A stretch of 64,000 nucleotides of DNA from Paralichthys olivaceus (GCF_024713975.1 NC_091104.1:12233580-12297579); one strand, 5' to 3'; positions 13,501 through 31,878 are shown, counted from the first letter of the stretch. Numbers and translations: made by a program. The notes: generated by a model not told the origin, from the letters alone.

Positions 13501-14273
13501 TCCACTAATGTGGCTCTGCCCGATCCATTGGGACCATCCCCGAGCTTCTACGACCTTCGGAAATGGTGAAACCACCAAATCTATTAAAAAAAAGTACAAG
13601 ATATTTTTGAATAACTTTTCTTTTGAAAGTCCTAGAGACTTGTGCATTTCATGATTAATAAAGGGTGGCCTGCCACACAACCACACCGAATTTCAGCACG
13701 TTTTGAGCAAGCAGCGCGGAGTTATTCCAATTAATCCCTAATATGGGTTAGGGTTGCAATTAGGGTTAGGGTTAGGGTTAGGGTTGTGATTAGGGTTAGG
13801 GAGGAATGCCCATTGGAGATCAAGATATTCTTCAATAACTTGTTTTCTGAAGATCACAGAGACTTGGAAGTTGGTTCCATTTCCACTAATGTGGCTATTC
13901 CCGATCCATTGGGACCATCCCTGAGCTTCTACAACCTTCGGAAATGGTGAAACCACCAAATCTAAAGAAAATAGTACAAGATATTCTTGAACAACTTTTT
14001 TCCGCAAGTCATAGAGACTTGGCCATTTCGGGATTAATAAAGGGTAGACTGCCACACAACCACACCGAATTTCAGTAAGTTTTCGAGCAAGCAGCGCGGA
14101 GTTATTCACCCTATGGTGAATATGGGTTAGGGTTGCAATGAGGGTTAGGGTTAGGGTTAGGGTTGTGATTAGGGTTGTGATTAGGGTTAGGGATGAATAC
14201 CCATTGGTGATCAAGATATTCTTCAATAACTTTTTTTCGGAAGGTCATAGAGACTTGGGCATTTCGGGATTAA
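10531..14273. repeat. Higher-order block, second copy at the array edge
   Basis: The unit at 10604 carries the same diagnostic changes as the one at 7273. The unit at 11887 shares the private CATCACCGAG with 7915. The unit at 13169 shares CTATTAAAAAAAAG with 9197. The divergent monomer near 13748-14118 matches the one near 9779-10145. One extra unit (11246, with private CTACACTAAT) is present relative to the first block. The array ends inside this block, at GGGATTAA, 14273. Confidence 0.85.
13748..14118. repeat. Divergent satellite monomer (second copy)
   Basis: This is nearly identical to 9779-10145, with small differences such as CACACCGAATTTCAG against CACAACGAATTTCAG. It lies about 150 bp from the array edge, where less homogenised monomers are expected. 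Confidence 0.8.
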
Positions 14274-15426
14274 AATGTGTACTTGGGTCCAAAATGTAAA
14301 TGTGCCAGATTTAGCCATAAAGGCTTGTTTTCATCTGCAGTCCCTGGCAGTTTGATGTTAGAAATCATACAGATAACAAATAGACATATAAAACACAGAA
14401 GTTTGTGCACGGACACAAACAGAGGCACATGGAAAACATAAGAACGACCAACAAACTTTGTATTGCCAAAACTACAGAAAAACAGGAGAATCAAGTTAAA
14501 TACACAAAACAATGTGTCAGATTAGACAGAGAAAAGAAAACAAGTCCAAAATAAATAAAGCAAATCACATAATAAGCCTTTGACTTTTAACCTTTTTTAT
14601 TTATTCATTCCTTTTTATTTTTGGTTGTCTTTATTGAAATAACAAAGCATGAAATGGTAAGAGAGAAGGAGAAGACATGCAGCATAAAAAAATACATCAA
14701 ATCTTTTCTCATAGGCTCACATTATATTGATCGAAAGCAACAAAGCATACAGAAATAATAACCATAATCCATTGCAGATATATTCACATGGCAAATTAAA
14801 AACTGTATGATGTCATTCAAATGTGATTGAGAAACTCTGAGCTAAAGGTTAAATAACAGTGTTTGCCAAACACCTCCAGAACAACAAGTTATACATTAAC
14901 AAATATATTCTTCTTCTTAGTTTAGTAGTCTCTGGTGGCCTTGCCTTTGTGTCGTGGAGGCAAGTTGGAATAGCTAAATAGCACTGCACTATTTACAAAG
15001 CCCAGAATATAAGTGGAGCCACAGTTATGAATGAACAGACAATAAAAAAATAAAAGCAACAAAATCCCAAACACACAAAGGTTCGTTTTTTTTCTCTGAA
15101 AGAAAAACATTTATTTCTTCACAATTATTTACAATCAAAGTTATTCTATTAGAAGTGCACCAGAGTACAGTTCAAACAAGAACAACAGCAGTCGAGTGAT
15201 AAGTAAGCTTCTTTATGAAATTAAAGTGTCACAGATGAAACAAAAGAAAAAGTGTCACAGATGAAAGACCTGCAAATACAATGAACAACAACCAGTTAGT
15301 GCACAGTAAAAACACACACAGACACACACACTTTCAGGCATATCTGTGTACACACACCCACAGGTTTCAGTTAAACAGCAAGAGAGGAAGAAAGGAGAGA
15401 GCAGGACGGATCATGACCTCACCTTC
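14274..15426. other. Array-to-gene transition and 3' region of cathepsin copy 1
   Basis: No gene is seen here apart from the 3' untranslated part of the cathepsin gene to the right. The stretch 14290-14500 resembles 19790-19900, the equivalent place downstream of copy 2. The stretch 14925-15110 resembles 28125-28260 and 38640-38820, downstream of copies 3 and 4. This flank was therefore duplicated with the genes. Confidence 0.6.
15110..15115 (-). terminator. Polyadenylation signal AATAAA, cathepsin copy 1
   Basis: TTTATT on the plus strand gives AATAAA on the gene strand, 312 nt after the stop codon. The equivalent motif is at 20635 for copy 2 and 38828 for copy 4. Confidence 0.55.
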
Positions 15427-17852
<2,426 letters not shown>

Positions 17853-18080
17853 CCTGACCGACTAAGAAAAAGAGAAGAAATCCAATGTGACTTGAATCCA
17901 CACAATTTGAGACTGAACTCTCTCTACTTCAGCTTTGCTCTGAAAATTGTTGTCTGTCTTCTCCACCACAGAATCAGCTTTATTTCCTAGTGTAAATGAA
18001 TCACAGTTTCATTCCTCCCCCCTTCTTATCTTATGAGTCTCTCTTTCTTCCTGGCAGCAGTGCAGCTACAGTACAGGAAG

Positions 18081-18105
18081 TGTGTGTGTGTGTGTGTGTG
18101 TGTGT
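18081..18105. repeat. (TG)n microsatellite
   Basis: About 12 TG repeats immediately inside the 5' intron of cathepsin copy 1. Confidence 0.95.
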
Positions 18106-18113
18106 TCCCTTAC

Positions 18114-18165
18114 CTGCCCTTATGTCAATGTGCACGGTGAAGTCCGAGGTACAACCACCAGATGA
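18114..18165 (-). other. 5' untranslated exon of cathepsin copy 1
   Basis: The gene strand reads AAGGGCAG then GTAAGGG, a good donor at 18114. An acceptor lies just before the start codon (TTTTTCTTAG or GGTCAG, about 17853-17865). The upstream end is estimated from the TATA-like box at 18191-18197. Copies 2-4 have the same arrangement. Confidence 0.6.
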
Positions 18166-18190
18166 TGCAGGGCCGAACCAGAGGGCCACA

Positions 18191-18197
18191 CTTATAG
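18191..18197 (-). promoter_or_regulatory. TATA-like box of cathepsin copy 1
   Basis: The gene strand reads CTATAAG, aligned with CTATATAAG in copies 2-4 and placed the same distance before the 5' exon. It is a shorter, weaker TATA than in the other three. Confidence 0.55.
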
Positions 18198-18199
18198 CT

Positions 18200-20634
18200 G
18201 TGTATGTTTATGAGCTGCAGTTCATCCAGTCAGGTGGTTTCATAAGATCAGAAAGAGAGAAGTATGATTGTCAGCAGCACATTAAGTTAGAAAGACAAAA
18301 AGGAAGTCAATCATTGAAACCGGGAATGAGGAGTCATGAGTTCTGTCTGCATGATAAAAATTTTCTGGTAAACATATTTCTCAACCATAGCAAAAAAAAA
18401 AACATGAGCATTATGATCTAATCAGTTAGTTCCTTAGGAATTTTACAGCCACTTAAAGACGGAACACAGTCTTGTCTCTTTGTGTGAAAATGCTGTTTCA
18501 TGGGGAAATTGGGAATTCTCTCAAAGAACAAAACCAAATCAGACAGCAACACATACATGTGCTAATTTCCGCCCTGTTGAAACTTTACTATTTAAATTAT
18601 GCCACTCGAGAAATATAAGTGTGAAGCAGGTGGGAGTGTTTCAATTTCTCAGAAATGTCAGTGGTACATTCCACTCACTCACTGAGAGTTTGTTCAAGGG
18701 ATTTACCTGAATGATAAAGTGTTTTTTGAAATTGTGCCACCCACCTTTCCTTTCTGATAATAATAATACATTTCATTTATATACCATTTTATTAACAATG
18801 TTCCAAACTTGCAAATAATACAAACTTTATTTGTATAGCACTTATCTAAATGAGGTTACAAAGTGCTTCACACAAAGGTCCATGGCATAATAAAGAATGG
18901 ATTGTGATAAAAGGTTTAGTGTTCAATCCAATTTAAGAGTCAAATCATAGCATAATAAGGTCAAGACCTTAAGTTTATAGAGAAACCCAACAGTTCCCAT
19001 GATGAGTAAGCACGTTGGCCACTGTGGAGAGAAAAAAACTCCATCAAGTGAAAACCAGACAAGGCAGTTGACTAAACGAATATTGGCCTCATTAGAGATA
19101 AAGCAGTAAAAAGGACTTTTTTGGTTATTCTGTGGCAAAATAATGAGTTTGCACTGTCAGTCTGCCAATCAGTAATATTCAGATACATATGATACACACA
19201 CAACTGCATTCATATTTCTTATTCCCTACATTTGATTTACTTTAATTTAATTTACTGTAATTTGAATGTTTTAGTCCAAACTGACATAAGCATCAAAAAC
19301 AGGTACGATATAGAGCTTTGATACGCAAGGGTGAAATCAATTTTATAAAATATGGTATCCATAAACTTGTCTTCAGGAGACGTTTTCCCCCAACTTGCCA
19401 TGCACACATTCAAGAAGCTATGAGTAAAGTATATTTGTCACATTGGAAAGCCTTTTTATATAGGTGTGCACAGAGCATAGACTTGGTAAACTCATTTTAG
19501 AAAGGTGCTTTGTAAATGTGATTGTACTTCCTTGAACACACAAGCCTTGAGTCAGTGCAAACAGTTGAGTAAGTTTATTGTGTGGGGACATGAAGATATG
19601 TACACTGGGATTCTTGAGGAGGTTGAAATGTGTTTATATTTATGAATCCTTTACAAAATCAGGTAAACAGTTTCAATCGGTAATAGTTTCACCCCCTTTC
19701 ACAGTTTATGTTGACCTTTGCCTAAATGTGTGATTTATTTTAAAGGTACCAAACAATACACATCAATTATCATTCTTGAGTCCAACAGATTTTGTCAGAT
19801 TTGGCCTTAAAGGCTGGTTTTCACCTGTGGCAGGTTGATGGCAGTAATAATACAAATTACAATTAGACACAAACAAAGGCACATTTCACATGGAAAGCAC
19901 AAATACACAAATAATCAGTAGAAACAATACAGAGACAGGTGTATTTTGGCATCTTATCTTCATCATCATCTATTGACACTGTCTTCCCACTACATCTAAA
20001 ACAGCAAATTCAATTCAATTCAATCCTTAATGTGCATGTTTTAATGATTAAAAAGAGCTTGTTTTCGTTAAAAGAAAAACTTAATATCTCAAATCAGAGC
20101 AGAGTTGAATTTTCAATGACACGTGCATATTTCATAAGGTTTCAAAGTTGTGTATACAGCGTCAGATATTCAGTAAAATATAATAAAATCAGGCAATATT
20201 AGGGGCAGCAGTGACTCTTTAGAGACCATTTTCACATTCCACCTATGCAGAGTGAATCCATGGCAGACAGGGTAGAATAAGTTTTATAGTTTTAGAGTAT
20301 TTTAAATCTTATATAATTTTAGTAATATAAAATGAGTAAATGTAATTTATTATTATATGTCCACATTATATGAATCAAAAGCAACAAAACGTTCAGAAAT
20401 ACATAGTTCTGTTGAAGATTCCTACATGCGTGTAGAAATGGAATAAAATAAGTCGCATTAGAATGTAAATTTAAAGAAAAGCTTATGGGGCCTAAAATGT
20501 GAAAACTGAGATAAAGGGATAAAAAAACTGTGTTACCTCCAGACAACATATACAAGGAAGAATATCAGTGAAACCACAGTGATATATGAACAGACAATTA
20601 AAAGAAAGAAATCCCAAACAAATAAGTAGAAGAA
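18200..20634. other. Spacer between cathepsin copies 1 and 2
   Basis: No gene is recognised. 18600-18760 is related to 25000-25110, 33710-33840 and 44270-44395, the equivalent upstream regions of the other copies. 18755-19060 is a teleost dispersed repeat (next entry). 19790-19900 resembles the region downstream of copy 1. The rest is AT-rich and shows nothing that can be named. Confidence 0.5.
18755..19060. repeat. Teleost dispersed repeat (TTTATTTGTATAGCAC family), degenerate
   Basis: It contains ACTTTATTTGTATAGCAC, ACAAAGTGCTTCACACAAAGGTC and AAACCCAACAGTTCCCATGATGAG...CACTGTGGAGAG. These are the landmarks of the fuller copy at 35505-36365. It is internally deleted and diverged. Confidence 0.65.
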
Positions 20635-20640
20635 TTTATT
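20635..20640 (-). terminator. Polyadenylation signal AATAAA, cathepsin copy 2
   Basis: TTTATT on the plus strand, 307 nt after the stop codon of copy 2, at the position equivalent to the signals of copies 1 and 4. Confidence 0.5.
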
Positions 20641-20946
20641 GCTGTTCATTTATTTACAATTCAAAAATAAGTAATTCAATTAAAAGTGCACCAGGGTACA
20701 GAGACACTCAGTCCAAAAATCAAAAGCAGTTGAGTGATAACTCTTTACGAAACTAAGTAAATTATGTGTCGCAGAAGAGAGTCCTGGACCTGCAAATACA
20801 ATGAACATCAATCAGTTAGTGCACAGTCAAAATACACACACATAAGCACACACTTTTCAAGAATATCTGTGTACACACCTACAACTTTCAGTTAAATGGC
20901 AAAGAGAAAGAAAGAAAAGAGCAGGACGGATCATGACCTCACCTTC

Positions 20947-23588
<2,642 letters not shown>

Positions 23589-23735
23589 CCTGACCGACGA
23601 AGAAAGAGCAAAAAGTTGAGACTAAACTCTTTGTACTACAGATTTGTACGTTGGTTTGCCAATGTTGGCTTTGCAGCAGCGCACCTTCATTACAGGAAGT
23701 GTGGTCATCTGTGTATGTGTGAGTGTGAGTCTTAC

Positions 23736-23762
23736 CTGTCCTTTTGTAGATGCAAGTGATGC
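23736..23762 (-). other. 5' untranslated exon of cathepsin copy 2
   Basis: The gene strand reads AAAAGGACAG then GTAAGACTC, a consensus donor. The matching acceptor is GTCGGTCAG just before GATGAAG at 23589. The upstream edge is estimated from the TATA box. Confidence 0.6.
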
Positions 23763-23784
23763 AGGACTGTGGCAGAGGACCACT

Positions 23785-23793
23785 CTTATATAG
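23785..23793 (-). promoter_or_regulatory. TATA box of cathepsin copy 2
   Basis: CTATATAAG on the gene strand, about 50 nt before the leader splice donor. It is conserved in copies 3 (31382-31390) and 4 (41932-41940). Confidence 0.75.
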
Positions 23794-23804
23794 CCACAGG
23801 GGTG

Positions 23805-23910
23805 CCATAGTGGGTGGGTGGGTGGGTGGGTTTGTGTGGGAGGGAAGTTGGGTTTTCCGGAGGGGGGTTGTTTGAGGTGTGTGGATGTGAGGGGGTGGGA
23901 CTGACCTCCA
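23805..23910. repeat. G-rich GGGTGGGTGGG insert upstream of copy 2
   Basis: The plus strand has several GGGTGGGT units followed by GGGAGGG and GGAGGGGGG, between the TATA box and the GGGCCCCAAAGGGG motif. In copies 3 and 4 only about 30 bp separate these two landmarks. The tract has G-quadruplex potential. Confidence 0.8.
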
Positions 23911-24019
23911 AGGGCCCCAAAGGGGAGAGGTCATTGACAAGCCTGAATGTTTTTTTTGGCATCAACTTTCTGAATAAATCGATTGAGTAACCAAACTTTC
24001 TCTTCAAAATAGTGGGGGC

Positions 24020-24262
24020 ATTCACTTCATGTGTGTTTTTCTTTTCTCTCCTTCTCATGTTGTTGTGTTTTTTGACATTAATATGTTGTTATGATTATTT
24101 CTTCTAAGATCAGAGTCAAATCAATCTGCTATGTTTTGTGAATGTATTATTATTGTTGTTATTATTATTATTATTTCTTCTTATATAATTTATGATGCTT
24201 CGGCAATATGGTTAATGTAACTTTCATGCCAATAAAGCTTATTGAAGCGAATTGAATTGAGC
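24020..24262 (+). mobile_element. LINE-like 3' tail upstream of copy 2
   Basis: It ends CCAATAAAGCTTATTGAAGCGAATTGAATTGA, the short-repeat tail typical of a teleost non-LTR element. It recurs at 32240-32445 and 42790-42995, upstream of copies 3 and 4. Only the 3' end is present and no coding remains. Confidence 0.5.
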
Positions 24263-27200
24263 AAGATGGAGAACGCAAGTTCTTTACATTAACTTTTAAT
24301 ATAACTACAGCCTTTGGGGGGTTTCTGATGTGATTACTGTATTTCCCTGTATTTACTTTATTTGGTATGTACAGTTAATTTGTGACTATCCTTAAAAAAC
24401 ACTCCAGATTTGTACAGTTGGCTCTATCATTTGTAAAACAAAATAATAATTATAATAAAATTAAGTATGTGTGAGGCACATCATGTATGGAGAGAGGAAG
24501 GGGGCCCAGCGAGTGCTTGTGTATAGGGCCCAGAATTTTGTGCTAGGCCCCTGTATAGCCGTGTATGGTTACAACTTTCAGTGTATCGAGTCAGGTGGTT
24601 TTTAGCAGCTCATAAAGTCAGAGGGAGAAAAAGTGAACCTGTCAGCAGCTTGCTGAGTCAGACAGAAAAAAGTCAGAGTCAATCATTGAAATAAGGAATG
24701 AGGGATAATGTGTTCACTGAGTTATGAACATTTTAATTGTGGGTACACCTCCAGCCTGGCATGTGCCAAGGTGGCCAAGATGCAGTCTGGTTAAATGTAA
24801 ATATGTTATTTTGTGCTGAGCGATAGAATTAAAGCAACGTGTCTGACACATCCTCTGTTATTAGTTAAATGTGCATTTTGTAAGATTTAGGTGAAAAGAA
24901 TCTATTTAAAATTTAAAAAAGTGCATCAGTCCAAAAGTCATGTAGGTGCCCAGCATGCCAGGAGGCCAGTTCAAAGCTGTAGGCGACCGTTTCAATTGAT
25001 AAGAAATATCAGTGACACATTACACTCACGCACCTAAGAGTTTGTTTAAGAGATTTAGTGGAATGATCCAGATGGATCAAAGTGTTATTTGAAGTTGTGC
25101 CACCCACGTTTCTGGAAAAAAACTTTAAAAACTTTAAATTTAAAATTAAAACCACAGACAAAGCAGTAGAAACTACTAAAAGAAACAGTACAAATGCAAA
25201 TTAAATCATCTGAAAAGCTTTTTCTTAATTCTGTGGCTAAAGAATGTCTGCCAATCAGTAATATCACAATACATATAAAACACACACAACTGCATTCACA
25301 TTTCTGATTCCCTACATTTAATTTGTTACCTCATTCATGATTCATGACTGTTTTCACAGACTGAACTTCAAGACTTACTTTCTGTTTCCACACACACTTC
25401 CTGTTTGCAACCTGTAAAGAGTTGTCTCTGTGACTGTCACAAGGCTTACGACATGACCTCAGACCATAAAGACTCAAAGACGCAAGTTTAAAGATGTCCT
25501 TGAACTCATTTACCACTCATCTCATGTACTTGCCTGTTTGTTAATGTCCTGCAGATAAAGAGTTCAGTGTACACTCTCAAGTCTGTGTGTACACAGACTC
25601 TGGTTCTGCCCTATTTGAAAAGAACACAAAACAAATTGATGTATCACATATGTCTGTAATTATTTTAATTCTGTATAGCTTTCAAATTTGCAAATAAAAA
25701 GCAAAAGACTCAAGCAGTTCAACAAAGGTCGAATAAGTACTTTCCTTTAAGCTGAAGAACCAATAACACAAAATACATAAGAAAAAACACATGCATAATA
25801 CAAGTAAAAGTCCAAATATTCTAAATCCTACTAAAGTAAAATTATGTTATCAATAAAGTCTAAGTGTCAACATTACCATATCAAAAATTGCCACTTTTAT
25901 TACATATTAGATATTAATATATTACATATTGCATTACTGTTGGTCAGTGTAAAGCTCATGCGTTTACTTTACATAATATTTAATTTATATATCAGTGGTT
26001 CTCAACCTAGTGTTCAAGTTGCTCCAAAAGGTCATCAGATCAACCATAGATATTTAAAATGAGGACTCAAATACATAGGTGTATATACATATATTTCTAT
26101 TATTTATGTGGTCACAATATGAGCTGATCAGATGTTATTTAGTGCAATCTTATTTTAAAAAATAACTAGTAGCTACAACATGTCTGATAAATATAGCAGA
26201 GTTAAATTGTGATATTTCCCTAGGAGATGTAGCTAGTGGAGTAGAAGTACAAAATATAAAAGAGCATACTCAAGTTAAATATCTCAAATTGTGTCATGCA
26301 ATACTTGCAGTTAGTTACTTTATGCCTCTACTGTTGGACTGCAGTTCAAAGATGGTCAGGTACTTTAACCTTATAAAGCAGGTGATATGAGTATTTATAA
26401 GTCATATTAACAGAAACCAAAGAGTGTCTCTTCATACTACAACTGGGATTTAAACATAGAGACTGGTGAAAACAGTTGGGAAATATTTGAATCCAGTATC
26501 TAAAATGAAAGAGCAACTTATTTTGGTTTGAATTTTTTGGACAGCAACTGTCTCAAGACAAACACTCATGACAATGCAAATACAACAGGAAAACAGGTTC
26601 ATCGGTCAGGGTTTGTGTTTGTTTATGGGGGCAAGATTTAACTAGTGCATGTGTGGGTGGGTTTGTGCTTTCTGATAAGTTATATAATTTTGCAAAGGCA
26701 AAACAGAGATCGATTAACTGCACAAGAAAAACCATATAGGCTACCACACGTTTTAGTTGTATGTCATTTTGTTTTGTTCATGTTTTTCAGCTTTCACTTC
26801 ACAGTTGAAATGACACATTAGTAATCTGAAATCCAGGACAACACAGTGAGGCAATGTATCTGAAATTAAGGTGAGTAAAACTAGCCTTTGTTTAGTAGTA
26901 GTGAATGCTGGAGGGCATGTGCAGAACAAGAAGCTGATGATGCACATATCTGTGAGGGCACTCCATCTTGCTCTGAGAGTGGTGAGAGAATCAACTCACT
27001 GCAATCAGGTGTGTGTGGCTCTGATTGGCGGTGATAGAGCCCAGGTGTTGGGAGCCTTCATATGCCCTGTGCTGACTCATTGTCTCACCTTCAGAGGCAG
27101 TGAGAGCTTCTCCCTGTTGTCAGTGTGTCTGAAAACACACCACTAAGAATTTTGCCTGTAGTTTTCCCAGTGAATAAGTTGGTGCTGAAGAGTTTGCTGT

Positions 27201-27429
27201 GACTCCAGCCTTCGCCTTTCATTTAGAGTTTTCTGGGTCTCCTGGACAATTTTAGGTTTTAGTCAGCTGCTTGGCAGTGGTGGTTTTGTTAATCATTTGT
27301 GGTGCATTGTTTCTTTAAGGAAGCCTGTAGTGGCTCTATACAATTTCGGTGTTTTGTTTTTCCCCAATTTCCAATCTATCGCTACTGCGATTTTTGTGGT
27401 TATCCCCCTGGGATAGCTTAGAGAAACCA

Positions 27430-27609
27430 GTGGGTCTGCACCTTTGTCCCACTCCGCCCGCCTGTCTTGTGGTTGCCGATCCAAACCAGACAGCAATGTA
27501 TGTGTAGAGAACAGACTGGATGACGACAGTGTAGAACTGGATCAGCAGCCCCTGAGGCAGGTTGAACTTTCTGGGAGATTGTGGATCCAAGAAATCTGAT
27601 GGTTTCCAC
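27430..27609 (-). mobile_element. Degenerate LINE reverse-transcriptase fragment
   Basis: The minus strand encodes KFNLPQGLLIQFYTVVIQSV followed by VWFGSAT. This is a recognisable stretch near the end of the reverse transcriptase ORF of Rex/L2/CR1-type non-LTR elements. It then runs into a frame-broken tail. It is a dead fragment. Confidence 0.65.
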
Positions 27610-27619
27610 TGCTGTAGTA

Positions 27620-27845
27620 AAACGAATTAAACTCTTAATGAGCCTATGTCGATAACATATTTTCTCTGAAAACTGCTATGTTAGTTAATTTATTTTAAAC
27701 TATTACAGATTTAAAAAGTGCTGTGGAAGTTGATCTCGTCAACCCCTCACCATAAAATTTTTCATTTTCTGCAGTGTTACAAATACACCAGGTGAGGGCA
27801 GCATTTTGCTGCTTAAGCAGTATTTCCGTTCATTGGTTCATTTCA
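27620..27845. repeat. Low-copy repeat R1, first of three
   Basis: The stretch from AACTCTTAATGAGCCTATG to GCAGTATTTCCGTTCATTGG recurs at 37105-37325 and, more diverged, at 46460-46680. It marks the edges of the duplicated units around cathepsin copies 3 and 4. Confidence 0.75.
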
Positions 27846-28277
27846 TTTCGCCACCACCTCTTCGGCTCTTTGTCACCGCCACCTCTTCAGTTTTTTCCCT
27901 CAGTTGGTGGTTGTCTTTTGTTCGTTTAAGGACTTGCCCTTTTGTTAATAATCTATTTACCTATACCTCCATGTACGACACTACACTCTGGTCCAAACCC
28001 CAAAGCGTAACACTTTATTTTCCAATAATGGCCATTTGCTCATATTTATTTATGCATTTATTTATATTTTTATTCTATCTTATTAATACATTTATTAATT
28101 TATACATGTAATTTTTCATCCTCCATACTCTGGTGGCCTTGCCTTTGTGTTGCAAAGGCAAATGGCCAAATGACTCTGCACTATTTACAAGGTCCACAAT
28201 ATCATTGAAGCCACAGAAAGAAAAAGAAAAAATCACAAACACACAAAGGTTTGTTTTTTTTCTTTGAAAGAAAAACA

Positions 28278-28283
28278 TGTATT
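28278..28283 (-). terminator. Mutated polyadenylation signal, cathepsin copy 3
   Basis: The gene strand reads AATACA where copies 1 and 4 have AATAAA in the same context (GAAGAAATAxATG). This weak variant may be replaced by another signal. Confidence 0.45.
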
Positions 28284-28567
28284 TCTTCACATTTCTTCAC
28301 AATCAAAGTTATTCTATTAAAAGTGCACCAGAGTACAGTGCAAACAAGAACAACAGCAGTCGAGTGATAAGTCAGCTTCTTTATGAAATTAAAGTAAATT
28401 CTGCCACACAGATGAAAGACCTGCAAATACAATAAACCAATTAGTGCACAGTAAAAATACACACACACACACTTTCAGGCATATCTGTGTACACACACCC
28501 ACAGGTTTCAGTTAAACAGCAAGAGAGAAAGAAAGGAGAGAGCAGGATGGATCATGACCTCACCTTC

Positions 28568-31185
<2,618 letters not shown>

Positions 31186-31332
31186 CCTGACCGACGAAGA
31201 AAGAGCAAAAAGTTGAGACTGAACTCTTTGTACTACAGATTTGTACGTTGGTTTGCCAATGTTGGCTTTGCAGCAGCGCACCTTCATTACAGGAAGTGTG
31301 GTCATCTGTGTATGTGTGAGTGTGAGTCTTAC

Positions 31333-31360
31333 CTGTCCTTTTGTAGATGCAAGTGATGCA
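31333..31360 (-). other. 5' untranslated exon of cathepsin copy 3
   Basis: AAAAGGACAG then GTAAGACTC on the gene strand, as in copy 2. The upstream edge is estimated from the TATA box at 31382. Confidence 0.6.
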
Positions 31361-31381
31361 GGACTGTGGCAGAGGACCACT

Positions 31382-31390
31382 CTTATATAG
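31382..31390 (-). promoter_or_regulatory. TATA box of cathepsin copy 3
   Basis: CTATATAAG on the gene strand. The upstream sequence GGCCCTGGGAGGGCAGCACC replaces the long G-rich insert of copy 2. Confidence 0.75.
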
Positions 31391-31844
31391 CCACAATTGG
31401 GGTGGGTGCTGCCCTCCCAGGGCCCCAAAGGGGAGAGGTCATTGACGAGCCTGAATGTTTTTTTTGGCATAAACTTTCTGAATAAATCGATTGAGTAACC
31501 AAACTTTCTCTTCAAAATAGTGGAGGCTCCCTGAGGTCCCTTCTCTCACTGCTACAAACATAATAGTCTCACACTTCTTCAGTAAACATAATGGAATTGA
31601 GGTGCAGCATGATTGCTTATGCTGGTGAGCAATTTGTCATTCCTCAAGAAAGGTAACATCAAGTTTGGGTAACAGAAAAGAAATAGAAGGGAAAGAGAAA
31701 GAAAGCAAACTGAGGGCAGAAAACTGTTGCTATATTTGGTGAGCGCACACATTATGAAGTCACACTGACTGTGGTCCCACCGAGGTTCTGCTACTTCCAG
31801 TGCGATGTGTTTACATTGGATTTGTCTTGAAAATGACAATAAAC

Positions 31845-31878
<34 letters not shown>
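31845..31878. repeat. (GT)n(GA)n microsatellite, unit A
   Basis: (GT)8 then (GA)9. The unit B equivalent at 42396-42426 has fewer GT repeats, showing a length change since duplication. Confidence 0.95.

Larger units (their letters stand above)
1..14273. repeat. Satellite array, ~641-bp unit with internal TTAGGG tracts
   Basis: About twenty tandem units repeat with a period of 641 bp; equivalent points fall at 241, 882, 1511, 2152, 2793, 3434, 4075, 4716, 5357, 5997, 6638, 7273, 7915, 8556, 9197, 10604, 11246, 11887, 12528 and 13169. Each unit holds two related non-telomeric cores, one starting GATGAATACCCATTGG and one GATGAAAACCTATAGG. They are separated by runs of TTAGGG and variants such as TTGCAATTAGGG, TTGTGATTAGGG and TTGCTATTAGGG. 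The second core is longer and ends in a tail with GGCCTGCCACACAACC. Unit-to-unit identity is very high, with only scattered substitutions. The array starts outside the window and stops abruptly at 14273. Open frames inside it (64, 77 and 85 codons) only reflect the repetition and are not genes. Subtelomeric or interstitial location is inferred, not shown. Confidence 0.97.
24262..28130. other. Spacer between cathepsin copies 2 and 3
   Basis: No gene is recognised. 24290-26900 aligns in order with 32480-34980 and 43030-45535, for example the AAACACTCCAGATTTGTACAG and GGCCCAGCGAGTGCTTGTG segments. This spacer is therefore an older copy of the same unit; it lacks the part equivalent to 32545-33000. 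27430-27609 is a LINE relic. 27620-27845 recurs at 37105-37325 and 46460-46680. 24865-24905 looks like an end of the inverted-repeat element described at 56671. Confidence 0.6.

Noticed and set aside
241-13686. Repeated open frames of 64, 77 and 85 codons throughout the array
   Set aside because: They recur once per satellite unit on both strands, include translated TTAGGG (RVRVRV), and break with single indels. There is no sign of coding constraint.
1-14273. CRISPR-like regular repeats
   Set aside because: The unit is 641 bp with no short repeat/unique spacer structure, and the surroundings are vertebrate.
27293-27609. Minus-strand frames that look protein-like
   Set aside because: Part is recognisably LINE reverse transcriptase; the rest is its broken tail, not a host gene.
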